From Tautonia plasticadhaerens (lineage in GTDB: Bacteria > Planctomycetota > Planctomycetia > Isosphaerales > Isosphaeraceae), in assembly GCF_007752535.1 (NCBI RefSeq), contig NZ_CP036426.1, positions 930,001 through 994,000 of the forward strand: 64,000 bases of DNA, written 5' to 3'. The position numbers and the translations under genes were made by a program. The notes beneath the pieces were generated by a model. The model saw only the letters and a program-made list of their open reading frames with translations. It had not been told where the DNA came from and searched no databases. Below, one piece after another: positions 19,601-27,487 of this stretch (the first letter of the stretch is position 1; every line of letters starts with the position of its first letter).

Positions 19601-20445
19601 GGATCGAGGCGCCCGACGAGGAGAGCCTGCCGATCCCCCTGGACCGGGCAGGGGGCCGACTCCTGCTCGAACAGCGGGGCTTCCCCGAGCCCGAGGAACT
19701 GGCCGGGCGCTCCCAGGAGGAGCGGGTGGCCCACATCACCGCCTGGTACCAGACCCCGGAGGGGAGGGAGTGGAGGCGCAGGTATCAGGGCCACACCGTC
19801 CGGGTCGGGCCCGACGGTTCGTTCCGGATCCCGGATGTCGCCCCGGGCTCCTACACCCTCACCCTCCACCTCTCGTCCGAGTCGGGGAGCCGACTCGATG
19901 CCGAGGATCGGACCGAGATCCGGGCCACGATCGAGCGGGCGGTCGAGGTCCCCGAGGGAGACGGCCCGATCGACCTCGGCACCATCCCCCTGGAGGTCGA
20001 GACGATCCGCCACCGGACGCTGTCCGTCGGCCAGGAGGCCCCCGACTTCGAACTCCAGACGCTCGACGGTGACCCCGTCCGCCTGGCCGATCAGCGGGGC
20101 AAGGTCGTCCTGCTCCACTTCTGGGCCACCTGGTGCGGCCCCTGCCTGGAGGAGGAGCCGACGTTCGAGGCGATCTGGGAGGAATTCGGCGGGGACGACC
20201 GCTTCACCCTGATCGGCCTGAGCCTGGACGAGGAGCCCGAGGCCGCCCGGATCCACGTCGAGGCCCGGGGCTTCGGCTGGACCCAGGCGGTGCTCGGCCC
20301 CTGGGGGTCGTCGACGGTCGCCCAGGACTTCGGCGTCGAGTCGATCCCGAGGAGCGTCCTCATCGGTCCGGATGGCCGGGTGATCGCGAGTCGGCTCCGG
20401 GGGCCCGAGATCCGGGACGCCGTGGCCTCGGCACTCGCCCGATGA
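16609..20445 (+). CDS. ECF-type sigma factor fused to membrane anchor, Ig/carboxypeptidase-like repeats and a C-terminal thioredoxin domain
   Basis: The product is about 1,278 residues in one uninterrupted frame. Residues about 54-122 are sigma region 2 (EDAFQATFLVLARKA) and about 150-212 region 4 (REAVALCDLEGCTHDEAARRLGW...SVRSRLSRGRARL), as in planctomycete ECF factors. A hydrophobic segment at about 262-300 (GSIALGSAAVVSGIVLTLAALVA) is a probable membrane helix. Then follow about 800 residues of beta-rich repeats resembling carboxypeptidase regulatory-like domains (GxVVDxxGRPVxGAxV, TxADGRFRF). The C-terminus from about 1140 is TlpA/AhpC-like: VGQEAPDFELQTLDG, HFWATWCGPC (C1176, C1179) and a cis-Pro ESIPRSVLIGPDGRV. 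By inference the thioredoxin faces the periplasm while the sigma part is cytoplasmic. ATG 16609 follows GAGGA at 9 nt. No anti-sigma gene is adjacent, so the extension may be the sensor. Confidence 0.9.
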   Translation: MMSANGSAAAVSGEILDQTRALFGGGVAAGLSDAELLERFARRRPGGVEAETAFGVLVARHGAMVLGVCRRTLRDPIAAEDAFQATFLVLARKAGTIRVDDSIGRWLYGVSRRVAAKARHQSARRRAVERPIAGLAEPSGRSSPVLDAHRADLRAVIAEELARLPGPFREAVALCDLEGCTHDEAARRLGWPVGSVRSRLSRGRARLRDQLSRRGVSPSTLTLAPLTAPSLPPALLRATTTAALAFASAGRSASLASPAAALAVSVLRGAAIGSIALGSAAVVSGIVLTLAALVATAPKSPPPPPAPAVVPVAVQEGPSPLVVPVADHELPEARPIPLPVRVVEAGTGQAIPGARVSAQVWQPTEPLDLGRSETDARGETVVQWPADLVTSLNVLANADGYVPMRAWWRRQDLLADPPSSLTFELVRGEAIGGIVEDERGEPIPDAIVYVWVQANGPGDGRARWSTTDFPVRTDARGRWQAPYLPPGQPGDARVLLRLEHPDFVSEPSGYSRRHTADECRSLDVVEVMQDGVPALGRVVDSNGRPVVGARVNLARAGGGGAPVSTETNADGRFRFGHVSAPESPDAVPPTLWRNLLPATVERPGFATTIGTVRIGQGAPETEIRLAEARPIGLRVVDPEGRPIAGAIVTLDELRAGDRGQTESSWIDRTDAEGRIVWPDGPAEGEVEFRVDREPYLSVLRKSAPAGAEEAEIVLRLPPRVSLRVLDASTGDPIDRFEVTPGISLPRGSEFDWSVYGTTDEGRDGQFDAVLDELAFEPSGAIALKVEAEGYAPAVTERFEIADEVIERTVSLSPSVMTEGTVFGPDGTPVAGAEVIKLLGSGSVSLGNRSNLQAIRDELRVTTGSDGRFALDPEAEPFGIAVIADEGMARVGPARLSESAEVRLVPWARLSGRYFVGEEPQPGKTITVSVDSTAPGATRWVQDGYEVTTDADGRFELDRVVPGFAVAFSPTVGPFSFEVGPGEVAEVVIGGSGRPVVGRIEAPDEESLPIPLDRAGGRLLLEQRGFPEPEELAGRSQEERVAHITAWYQTPEGREWRRRYQGHTVRVGPDGSFRIPDVAPGSYTLTLHLSSESGSRLDAEDRTEIRATIERAVEVPEGDGPIDLGTIPLEVETIRHRTLSVGQEAPDFELQTLDGDPVRLADQRGKVVLLHFWATWCGPCLEEEPTFEAIWEEFGGDDRFTLIGLSLDEEPEAARIHVEARGFGWTQAVLGPWGSSTVAQDFGVESIPRSVLIGPDGRVIASRLRGPEIRDAVASALAR

Positions 20446-20469
20446 CGGCCGGGTCCGCCGCCGTGCCGG

Positions 20470-20499
20470 TTGGACCTCGGCCCCCGGAGTCGCTAGACT
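20470..20499 (+). promoter_or_regulatory. Promoter of cmk-plsC
   Basis: TTGGAC (20470-20475), an 18-nt spacer and TAGACT (20494-20499), about 50 bp before the cmk ATG. A small GAGTC/GACTC inverted repeat overlaps the -10. Confidence 0.55.
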
Positions 20500-20548
20500 C
20501 GCGGGGGCGTCTCGGGGAGGCGCGGGGACAGGCGGAGGCGGCATCACG

Positions 20549-21240
20549 ATGCGTCGCGTGGTCACGATCGACGGACCGGCCGGGTCGGGCAAGAGCACGG
20601 TGGCCCGGATCGTGGCCGATCGGCTCGGCTGGCGACTGCTCGACACGGGGGCGATGTACCGCTCGGTCGCCCTGGCGGCCCTGGAGGCCGGGCTTGACCT
20701 GGCCGACGAGCGGGCCGTCGCCGCCCTGGCCGATCGGCTGACCGTCGCACTCCCGCCCGGCCGGGTCCTGCTCGACGGCCGGGACGTGACCGCCGAGATC
20801 CGGTCGGTCGAGGTGACCCGGGTCACCCGCTTCGCCGCCGACAACCCGGCCGTCCGCCGCCTGCTCGCCTGCTGGCAGCGCGACTTCGCCGCCGAGAACG
20901 ACACCATCACCGAGGGCCGGGACCAGGGCACCGTCGTCTTCCCCGACGCCCCCTGCAAGTTCTTCCTCACGGCCGACCCCGCCGAGCGTGCCCGACGCCG
21001 ACACGCCGAGTACCTCCGCCGGGGCGATCCGGTCGCGCTGGAGGACGTCCTCCGGGACCAGCAGGAGCGAGACGATCGGGACCAGTCCCGGGCCATCGCC
21101 CCGCTCCGGCCGGCCGACGACGCCCGGCTGGTCGACACCACGGGGAGGAGCATCGAGGACGTGGCCGCGATCGTCGAGGCCGCCGCCCGGTCCTGCCTCG
21201 CCGACCCTCCCCCCCCCGACCGGAGCCACCCGCCCCATGA
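20549..21240 (+). CDS. cmk: Cytidylate kinase, stop displaced by a probable 1-base indel
   Basis: It phosphorylates CMP and dCMP with ATP. The P-loop is GPAGSGKST (residues 9-17), followed by LLDTGAMYRSVA, TEGRDQGTVVFPDA and the lid RARRRHAEYLRRG; the last family helix ends near IEDVAAIVEAAARSC (about 21200). As sequenced the frame does not stop there. It runs to 22003, reading 250 residues out of frame through plsC. A run of nine C lies at 21209-21217, immediately after the domain end. One extra C would bring in a TGA at 21238-21240 that overlaps the plsC ATG as ATGA, the usual operon junction. I therefore give 21240 as the likely true end; the literal frame end is 22003. Confidence 0.85.
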
Positions 21241-21953
21241 CCCGCCCCGACGCCCCCGCCGGCCCGTCCCGCGCCGCCGAGCCCCCCGCCCGGGACCGGT
21301 CCCTGGCCCTGGTGCTCTACTACCGGATGACCCAGCTCTCGGGGTTCACCTACTTCTCGATGACCGGGGGCATCCGGACCAGCGGCCGGGAGAACATCCC
21401 CGAGCGGGGGGCGGCGCTGCTGGTCTCCAACCACGCGAGCTTCTGGGACGTCTTCGCGCTGGGGATCTCGGTGCGTCGGCCGCTGAACTTCGTCGCCCGG
21501 TCCTCGCTGTTCACCCCGGTGCTGGGGAGGCTCATCACCTGGATGGGCTCCTTCCCGATCCAGCGGGACGGCATCGGCGTGCAGGGGTTCAAGGAGACGC
21601 TCCGGCGGCTGAAGCGGGGCGGCATCGTCACCCTCTTCCCCGAGGGGACGCGGACCCCCGACGGCCGGCTCCAGGAGCTGAAGCCCGGCATCTCCACCCT
21701 GGCGATCAAGGCGAAGGTGCCGGTGATCCCGGTGGGGATCGCCGGGACCTACGAGGCCTGGCCCCGGGACCGGAAGTTCCCGCGCCCCCACCCGATCCGG
21801 GTCCACATCGGCCCGCCGATCTCCCCCGAGGAACTCTCCTCCCGATCCCCCGAGGACGCGACCGCCCTGATCCGCGATCGCATCCAGCAGGCGATCGACG
21901 TCGCCCGCCAGGAGTTCGACCGCAGGCTCGGCCGCAGCCCGACGGCCGATTGA
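21237..21953 (+). CDS. plsC: 1-acylglycerol-3-phosphate acyltransferase (PlsC family)
   Basis: A 238-residue membrane-associated acyltransferase that makes phosphatidic acid. The HX4D catalytic motif is in SNHASFWDVFALG, the acyl-acceptor motif in FPIQRDG, FPEGTR in motif III (LFPEGTRTPDGRLQELKPG) and VIPVGI in motif IV. The N-terminus has a hydrophobic stretch (SLALVLYYRMTQLSGFTYF). ATG 21237 is chosen by the domain start and by the ATGA junction expected with cmk. The pairing of cmk with plsC is common in bacteria and supports both calls. It is translated in a different frame from the cmk read-through. Confidence 0.92.
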   Translation: MTRPDAPAGPSRAAEPPARDRSLALVLYYRMTQLSGFTYFSMTGGIRTSGRENIPERGAALLVSNHASFWDVFALGISVRRPLNFVARSSLFTPVLGRLITWMGSFPIQRDGIGVQGFKETLRRLKRGGIVTLFPEGTRTPDGRLQELKPGISTLAIKAKVPVIPVGIAGTYEAWPRDRKFPRPHPIRVHIGPPISPEELSSRSPEDATALIRDRIQQAIDVARQEFDRRLGRSPTAD

Positions 21954-21977
21954 CCCGGCCCGCATCGGATTTTCGAG

Positions 21978-22006
21978 TTGGCCGGATCGACCGCTTCGGA
22001 TAGAGT
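21978..22006 (+). promoter_or_regulatory. Promoter candidate of the small lipoprotein gene
   Basis: TTGGCC (21978-21983), a 17-nt spacer and TAGAGT (22001-22006). It would give a leader of about 185 nt before ATG 22198. Confidence 0.5.
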
Positions 22007-22197
22007 CCGACGCCGACCGGACGGCCCGCGCTCGTCGCCGACGCTCCCCCTCGAACCTCCCCTCGACGCCCCGGACCGGATCGCAAGGCCCCCGGCCTCC
22101 ACGACCGGGGGCCGATCTCCGGGCCCTTCGGGCTCGGGCGAATCCCCGCCCGAGGCCGGTCGAGCCCCGGGACGACCCTCGGCAAAGGAGCACCGCC

Positions 22198-22602
22198 ATG
22201 CGACGAGCCTCGTCGCCCCGCCGTCCCGGCCCGGCCGGGCTCGCCTCGGCCCTCGCCGGCCTGGCCCTCTCGGCAGGATGCACTCATAACCATTACTATT
22301 ACGGAGAGGCCACCCCGGCCTACGTCGTCCCCGGCGAGACCGTGATCGTCGACGAGGTCTGCGAGCTGCCCACCCGGGTCTTCTCCGACGCACAGGTCCC
22401 GTCGCTCGGCACCCGGCCCTCCTCGGTCACCCCCGCCCCCTCGGACCCCGAGGTCGTCACCAGCGCCGACTCCGGGGCCCCCCGGGTGGTGATCAGCCGG
22501 CCCAGCTCCGGCCCGATCCTCGGCGGGGGCTGGATCGCCCGGGGCGGCGGTTCGGTCCGGACCGAGGTCCAGGGCGGGGCCGACCCTTCGCTGATCCGCT
22601 GA
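22198..22602 (+). CDS. Putative lipoprotein of unknown function
   Basis: The product is 134 residues. A basic N-terminus is followed by a hydrophobic run and a lipobox-like LALSAGC (Cys about residue 28), so it should be lipid-anchored after export. It continues with a Tyr/His patch (THNHYYYGE) and a Pro/Ser-rich body. I recognise no family. AAAGGAG lies about 8 nt before ATG 22198. It sits alone between plsC and an SDR gene. Confidence 0.7.
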   Translation: MRRASSPRRPGPAGLASALAGLALSAGCTHNHYYYGEATPAYVVPGETVIVDEVCELPTRVFSDAQVPSLGTRPSSVTPAPSDPEVVTSADSGAPRVVISRPSSGPILGGGWIARGGGSVRTEVQGGADPSLIR

Positions 22603-22674
22603 TCCCCGGCGGGACGCCGATCCCGATCCCCATGCCGCCCGCATCCCCCCGAGCTTGAAAAGCCGAGCCGACCG

Positions 22675-23529
22675 ATGCCCCGACGACGATCATCCTTCCG
22701 AGGGGCCCGCTGCCTGGTCACCGGCGCCTCGTCCGGCATCGGTGCCGCCTTCGCCCGCCTGCTCGCCGCCGAGGGGGCCCGGGTCGTGATGACCGGCCGT
22801 TCGGCCGATCGTTTGTCCGCCGTCGCCCTCGAACTGACCGAAGCGGGGGCCGCCCCCGCCGACGTGGTCGCCGTCGCCGCCGACCTGACGGACCTGGACG
22901 ACCGCCGGATGCTGCTCGACCGGGCGGCCGAACGCCTCGGCGGCGCACTGGACCTGGTGGTCAACGCCGCCGGAGTCGGCGCCTACGGCCGGTTCGAGTC
23001 GCACGAGCCGTCGGTGCTCCGGGGCCTCCTGGAGGTCAACGTCATCGCCCTGGCCGAGGTCTGCCGGGGGGTGCTGCCGATGCTCCGCCGGGGGGACCGC
23101 CCGTCGCTCCTGAATGTCGGCTCGATCGTCGCCCGCCGGGGGCTCCCGGGCAGGCCGGAATACTCGGCGAGCAAGTTCGCCGTCGCCGGACTGACCGAGG
23201 CGATCCGGGCCGAGTGGGCGATTGACGGGATCCACGTCCTGCTGCTGAACCCCGGCTTCACGACCACCGCGTTCGAGCGGAACCTCCTGGTCCACACCGC
23301 GATCTACCGCACCGAGTCCCACCGGAGCATGTCGCCCGACGCCGTCGCCCGCGCGGGACTCGATGCCGTGCTCCGGGGCCGGAACGAGGTGACGCTCACC
23401 CCCAGGGGTCGCCTGCTGCTGGCCTTCAACCGGTTCTTCCCCCGCTTCGTCGACTGGGGCTTCGGCCGATGGACACGCCGCCTCTACGCCGACGCCCCCG
23501 CGCTCGCCGCGGCCGAGTCCCGCCGGTGA
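22675..23529 (+). CDS. Short-chain dehydrogenase/reductase (classical SDR)
   Basis: The product is 284 residues with a Rossmann fold. The cofactor motif is TGASSGIG near residue 17-24 with an Arg (TGRS) after beta2, suggesting NADP(H). NAAGVG follows beta4, the catalytic Ser is in LNVGSIVA, and the YSASK motif has the catalytic Tyr and Lys. After PGFTTT comes a C-terminal extension (about 215-284) with hydrophobic and Arg-rich segments (RGRLLLAFNRFFPRFVDWGF) seen in DltE/YqjQ-like SDRs. The substrate cannot be told. No convincing ribosome site precedes ATG 22675. Confidence 0.88.
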   Translation: MPRRRSSFRGARCLVTGASSGIGAAFARLLAAEGARVVMTGRSADRLSAVALELTEAGAAPADVVAVAADLTDLDDRRMLLDRAAERLGGALDLVVNAAGVGAYGRFESHEPSVLRGLLEVNVIALAEVCRGVLPMLRRGDRPSLLNVGSIVARRGLPGRPEYSASKFAVAGLTEAIRAEWAIDGIHVLLLNPGFTTTAFERNLLVHTAIYRTESHRSMSPDAVARAGLDAVLRGRNEVTLTPRGRLLLAFNRFFPRFVDWGFGRWTRRLYADAPALAAAESRR

Positions 23530-23934
23530 GTCCGACACCGGGTTGAATGCATCCCGAATTGGGGGCGGTCCGGCGCCTTGCGGGACGGTTGCTCCTTGTT
23601 CCCGAAGGCTCAGTCGAGGCCGGGCGGTTGATCACCCACTCGGGGGTCGGCCCGTCGCGCGTCGCCCCCTCGCAGCCCCGCCGCCGGGACATCCGAGTGG
23701 ATCTACCCGAGTCCACGTCGAAGACGTGCCGGCGAACCCGCCCGTGCGGCATGCCGCCCCCTCGGGAAAATGACGTTGCCGAGTCGATAACGGACCACCT
23801 ATCGTGTGTCTCGTCCGAATGCGGGGAATCCGGCGACGACGCCCGAGGTGATCGTCTCGGGGTTCGGGGACGCGGCCCTCGCCGGGGATCGCCCGGCGGC
23901 GTCGGGGCGGTCCCGACCGAGGAGGAGCATCACG
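23530..23934. other. Intergenic region before the alcohol dehydrogenase, with promoter candidate
   Basis: No gene is supported in 405 bp. TTGCCG (23776-23781), an 18-nt spacer and TATCGT (23800-23805) form a plausible promoter for the dehydrogenase, giving a leader of about 120 nt. Confidence 0.45.
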
Positions 23935-24945
23935 ATGTCGGTGATCGAGGCGTGGGTCGCCCCTGGGGCAAGGCAGGGTTTGGAGCGTCGGCAGGTCGAC
24001 CTCGGCCCGATCGGTGACGAGGAGGTGGAAGTCGAGGTCGAGCACTGCGGCCTCTGCCACTCCGACCTGTCGATGCTGAACGACGATTGGGGGATGACCC
24101 GGTATCCGGCCGTGCTCGGCCACGAGGTGATCGGCCGGGTGGCGGCCGTCGGGCCGGCCGCGAAGGGGATCCGGGCGGGCCAGCGGGTCGGGGTCGGCTG
24201 GAATGCCGGGAGTTGCATGCACTGCCGGCAGTGCAAGTCGGGCGACCAGCACCTCTGCGCCGAGGCCCAGCCGACGATCGTCGACCATCACGGCGGCTTC
24301 GCCAGCCGAGTCCGGGCGCACTGGGCCTGGGTCGTCCCCATCCCCGACGGCCTGCCGGCGGCGGACGCCGGGCCGCTGCTGTGCGGCGGGATCACCGTGT
24401 TCAACCCGCTGGCCCGGTACGCGAGGCCTACGAGCCGGGTCGGGGTGGTCGGCATCGGCGGGCTGGGCCACATGGGCCTGAAATTCGCCGCCGCTTACGG
24501 GTGCGAGGTGACGGCGTTCACCTCCAGCGAGCGGAAGTTCGAGGAGGCCCGCGGCTTCGGGGCCCACCATGTAGTCTCGACGCGAGACCCCAACGCCATC
24601 CGGCGGCGGGGCGGTTCGCTGGACCTGCTCATCGTCACCACCAATGTCCAGCTCGATTGGGCCGCGTTGATCGAGACGCTCGGCCCGAACGGCCGGATGC
24701 ACGTGGTCGGCGCGGTGCCCGAGCCGATCCCGGTGCCGGTGCTCGCGCTGATCTGGCGGCAGGCCAGCGTCTCGGGCTCGCCGACGGGGTCTCCGGTGGC
24801 GATCGAGACGATGCTGGACTTCGCGGCCCGGCACGGCGTCTCCCCGACGACCGAGCACCTGCCGATGAGCCGGATCAATGAGGCGTTCGAGCGGCTCCGG
24901 GCCGGCGAGGCCCGGTATCGGATCGTGCTCGACGCCGACTTCTGA
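23935..24945 (+). CDS. Zinc-dependent alcohol dehydrogenase (cinnamyl/YahK-like MDR)
   Basis: The product is 336 residues of the medium-chain dehydrogenase family, using NAD(P)H to interconvert aldehydes and alcohols. Catalytic zinc ligands are C41 (HCGLCHSD), H63-E64 (VLGHEVIG) and a later Cys in PLLCGG. The structural zinc lobe has C94, C97, C100 and C108 (CMHCRQCKSGDQHLC). The cofactor site GVVGIGGLGHMGLKFA is followed by TSSERK, a pattern seen with NADP. ATG 23935 follows GGAGGAG. It is transcribed towards fabF, with a hairpin in between. Confidence 0.92.
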   Translation: MSVIEAWVAPGARQGLERRQVDLGPIGDEEVEVEVEHCGLCHSDLSMLNDDWGMTRYPAVLGHEVIGRVAAVGPAAKGIRAGQRVGVGWNAGSCMHCRQCKSGDQHLCAEAQPTIVDHHGGFASRVRAHWAWVVPIPDGLPAADAGPLLCGGITVFNPLARYARPTSRVGVVGIGGLGHMGLKFAAAYGCEVTAFTSSERKFEEARGFGAHHVVSTRDPNAIRRRGGSLDLLIVTTNVQLDWAALIETLGPNGRMHVVGAVPEPIPVPVLALIWRQASVSGSPTGSPVAIETMLDFAARHGVSPTTEHLPMSRINEAFERLRAGEARYRIVLDADF

Positions 24946-25059
24946 TCGAGGAGGGTCCGTCGGCGATCACCCCTCACGGGCCCGCCGCGTTCCCATCCTC
25001 GGGGATATCGATGCATTCGACGCGACTGCGATCGGGGAGACGCGTCCACTTGGTCGCCG

Positions 25060-25091
25060 CCCCGCCCCGGCCGTTCGGCGCCGGGGCGGGG
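25060..25091. terminator. Hairpin between convergent adh and fabF genes
   Basis: CCCCGCCCCGGC (25060-25071) pairs perfectly over 12 bp with GCCGGGGCGGGG (25080-25091), with an 8-nt loop. There is no T-tract. The rest of 24946-25293 shows no gene. Confidence 0.4.
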
Positions 25092-25293
25092 GGAGGCCGG
25101 GCCCCCGTCGACCCCGTCCGGACGTCGACTCGATCACGCTCCCGAGTTCAGGGGAGCGGGGCGAAGGGACGGGGCCCACACCCCCGACATCGAGAGGCCG
25201 GTGGGACCGCGACGGGGCAAGCCGAAGGGGGCGAGTCGGCGGAACGAGCACGTCGGTGGTCGTCGATGAAAAGTGCGCGAACCGGTCGCGGGG

Positions 25294-26592
25294 TCATCCC
25301 GTGAACCGCCGCAGGATCAGGGTCGTGTTCTGGCCCCCGAAGCCGAAGCTGTTCGACATCGCGACGTCGACGACGTGGTCGCGCGCGGCGTGCGGGACGT
25401 AGTCGAGGTCGCAATCCTCGTCAGGCAGATCGAGGTTCACCGTCGGCGGCACCACGCCGTCGCGGATCGCCAGCAGGCACGCGATCGCCTCGACGGCCCC
25501 TCCCGCGGCGATCAGGTGGCCGGTCATGCTCTTGGTGCTTGACACGGGCACGCGTCCCGCGTGGTCCCCCAGGGCGCGTTTGAGCGCCCTCGTCTCGATC
25601 GAGTCGTTGGCCCTGGTGCTCGTGCCGTGGGCGTTGACGTAGTCGACATCCCCCGGGTCGAGCCCCGCGTCCCGAAGGGCCAGGCGCATCGAGGAGACGG
25701 CGCCTCGGCCCTCGTCGTGGGGGTCGGTCAGGCGGAACGCGTCGGCCGTCGAGGCCTGGCCCGCGACCTCGCCGCGGATGATCGCCCCCCGGGCCCTCGC
25801 GTGCTCGAGCGACTCCAGGACGAGCATCCCGCCCCCCTCGCCGAGGATGAACCCGTCGCGGTCGCGGTCGAAGGGCCGGCTCGCCCGGGCCGGATCGTCG
25901 TTCCGCGTCGACATGGCCGTCAGGAGCACGAACCCCGTCATGCCGAACGGGTGGATCATGCTGTGGACGCCGCCGGCGAGCATCACGTCGGCCGAGCCGT
26001 CGCGGATCAGTTCGGCCGCCTCGCCGATGGCCTGGGCGCCGGCCGAGCAGGCCGTGAGGCAGGAGAAATTCGGCCCGGCCGCCCCGAAGGCGGCCGCCAC
26101 GTGCCCGGCCGGCGTCCCCGGATCCTGCTCGGACTCCAGGATCGGGTCGAGCCGAGACGGCCCCTCGGACGTGAACCGCCTCGTGTCGACCCGGCCGCGG
26201 TCGAGCGACCGGCGGATGAGGTCGACGAATCGGGGGAAGTCCGTCTGCCCCTCGCCCGAGCCGAGATAGACCCCGAGGCGCGACGGGTCGACTCCCGGGC
26301 CCTCGAACACGCCGGAGTCCCGCACGGCCTGCGACGCGACGGCCAGCGCGATCTTGGTGGTCAGGCCGTGGCCCTCCCACCGGGAGGCCTCGCCGCCGAG
26401 GTCCTTCGAGAGGTCGAACCCCTTGAGCTCCGCGGCGATCCGGGTCGCGAAACCGCCGGCGTCGAACCGGGTGACCGGCCCGACCCCGCCGCGCCCCTCT
26501 CGGAGCGACTCCCAGGACGTCGCCACGTCGAGGCCGACGGGCGTGACCATCCCCATCCCCGTGACGACCACCCGCCTCGATTCGCCGACCAT
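25294..26592 (-). CDS. Beta-ketoacyl-ACP synthase II-like protein (FabF/KAS II family)
   Basis: The product is 432 residues with a thiolase fold. It condenses acyl-ACP with malonyl-ACP. The catalytic triad is complete: Cys182 in FSCLTACSAGAQA, His322 in VNAHGTST and His359 in TKSMTGHL; the C-terminal NSFGFGGQN loop is present. Between about 113 and 160 it carries a longer, charged stretch than typical FabF, so it may be a paralogue with a special substrate rather than the main housekeeping enzyme. GGAGGTG precedes ATG 26592. It lies 59 bp after an SDR gene on the same strand, a pairing that suggests a small lipid or secondary-metabolite unit, and is divergent from marR. Confidence 0.9.
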   Translation of the reverse strand: MVGESRRVVVTGMGMVTPVGLDVATSWESLREGRGGVGPVTRFDAGGFATRIAAELKGFDLSKDLGGEASRWEGHGLTTKIALAVASQAVRDSGVFEGPGVDPSRLGVYLGSGEGQTDFPRFVDLIRRSLDRGRVDTRRFTSEGPSRLDPILESEQDPGTPAGHVAAAFGAAGPNFSCLTACSAGAQAIGEAAELIRDGSADVMLAGGVHSMIHPFGMTGFVLLTAMSTRNDDPARASRPFDRDRDGFILGEGGGMLVLESLEHARARGAIIRGEVAGQASTADAFRLTDPHDEGRGAVSSMRLALRDAGLDPGDVDYVNAHGTSTRANDSIETRALKRALGDHAGRVPVSSTKSMTGHLIAAGGAVEAIACLLAIRDGVVPPTVNLDLPDEDCDLDYVPHAARDHVVDVAMSNSFGFGGQNTTLILRRFTG

Positions 26593-26651
26593 GGGCACCT
26601 CCGTCGATGGACCGTCCCGCTTTCGATTCGAGGGGCACGCCGGGGCCCGGT

Positions 26652-27410
26652 TCACCAGGGCAATGATTCGCCGAGGTGGAAGAACCCGCCGCTCGGGCCG
26701 TCGTCGGGCAGGGTCGCCAGGAGCACGCTCGTCCGCCCGCCCTCCGAGACCTCCATCGGGGCCGACGGGCCGCCCATGTCCGTCTTCACCCAGCCGGGAT
26801 GCGCGGAGTTCACCTTGATCGGGGTCCCCCTCAGCTCGTGGGCGAGGTGGACTGTGAAGGCGTTGAGGGCCGTCTTCGAGGCGTCGTACGCGAAGGCCTT
26901 CATGTCGAAGATGGGAGATGCCGGGTCGGAATGGAGCGTCAGCGAGCCGAGGATGCTCGACAGGTTCACGATCCGGCCGGCCGGCGCCCTGCGGAGTAGC
27001 GGCAGGAGGGCCTGCGTGAGGGCGACGACGGAGAAGACGTTGGTCTCGAAGGTCCGATGGAGGATCTCCGGCGTCACGGCCGACGTGGTGTTCACGCCCC
27101 CCGGCGCGCCGAAGTCCGCCTCGTCCAGGGCGACTCCGGCGTTGTTCACCAGGATGTCGAGCCTGCCGTGCCGGTCCTGCAGGTAGCGCACGACCTCCTG
27201 GTGATCGCCGGGCCGGTCGACATCGAACCGGATGGCCTCGACCCCCTCGATCCCCTCCCCCCGGAGTCGATCGGCGGCGGCCCGCCCCTTCGCCTCGTCC
27301 CGGCTGCCGATGAGGACGGCGATCCCCGCCTGACCGAGCCCCCGGGCCGTCTCCAGCCCGATCCCCTTGTTCGCCCCGGTGATGAACGCGACCTTGTCCC
27401 GAGTCGACAT
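26652..27410 (-). CDS. Short-chain dehydrogenase (carbonyl reductase-like)
   Basis: The product is 252 residues. It has TGANKGIG for cofactor binding, SRDE after beta2, VNNAGVAL, the catalytic Ser in VNLSSILGS, and YDASKTALNAF (Tyr and Lys). The wording TGANKGIGLETARGL and the C-terminal HPGWVKTDMGG match carbonyl-reductase-like SDRs. ATG 27410 is chosen over an in-frame ATG at 27479, which would overlap the marR operator region; GGGAGA precedes 27410. It is the first gene of the unit SDR-fabF and divergent from marR, whose product may repress it (inference). Confidence 0.9.
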   Translation of the reverse strand: MSTRDKVAFITGANKGIGLETARGLGQAGIAVLIGSRDEAKGRAAADRLRGEGIEGVEAIRFDVDRPGDHQEVVRYLQDRHGRLDILVNNAGVALDEADFGAPGGVNTTSAVTPEILHRTFETNVFSVVALTQALLPLLRRAPAGRIVNLSSILGSLTLHSDPASPIFDMKAFAYDASKTALNAFTVHLAHELRGTPIKVNSAHPGWVKTDMGGPSAPMEVSEGGRTSVLLATLPDDGPSGGFFHLGESLPW

Positions 27411-27449
27411 GACGTATCTCCCGAGAGGCCGGCCACGCCGCCAATCACC

Positions 27450-27478
27450 TTGACCGGCCGCCGTTGCCTGCATATACA
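27450..27478 (+). promoter_or_regulatory. Promoter of marR, predicting a leaderless transcript
   Basis: TTGACC (27450-27455), a 17-nt spacer and TATACA (27473-27478). A start 7 nt after the -10 falls at 27485, the A of the marR ATG. Confidence 0.75.
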
Positions 27479-27487
27479 AGAGATATG
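27471..27487. promoter_or_regulatory. Palindromic operator candidate at the marR promoter
   Basis: CATAT (27471-27475), 7 nt, then ATATG (27483-27487), an inverted repeat covering the -10 box and start codon. It suits a MarR dimer and autorepression. Confidence 0.55.

Noticed and set aside
21240-22003. A Cmk protein with a genuine 250-residue C-terminal extension
   Set aside because: The tail is the out-of-frame reading of plsC, rich in Arg, Pro and Gly with no family features, and begins right after a C9 run.
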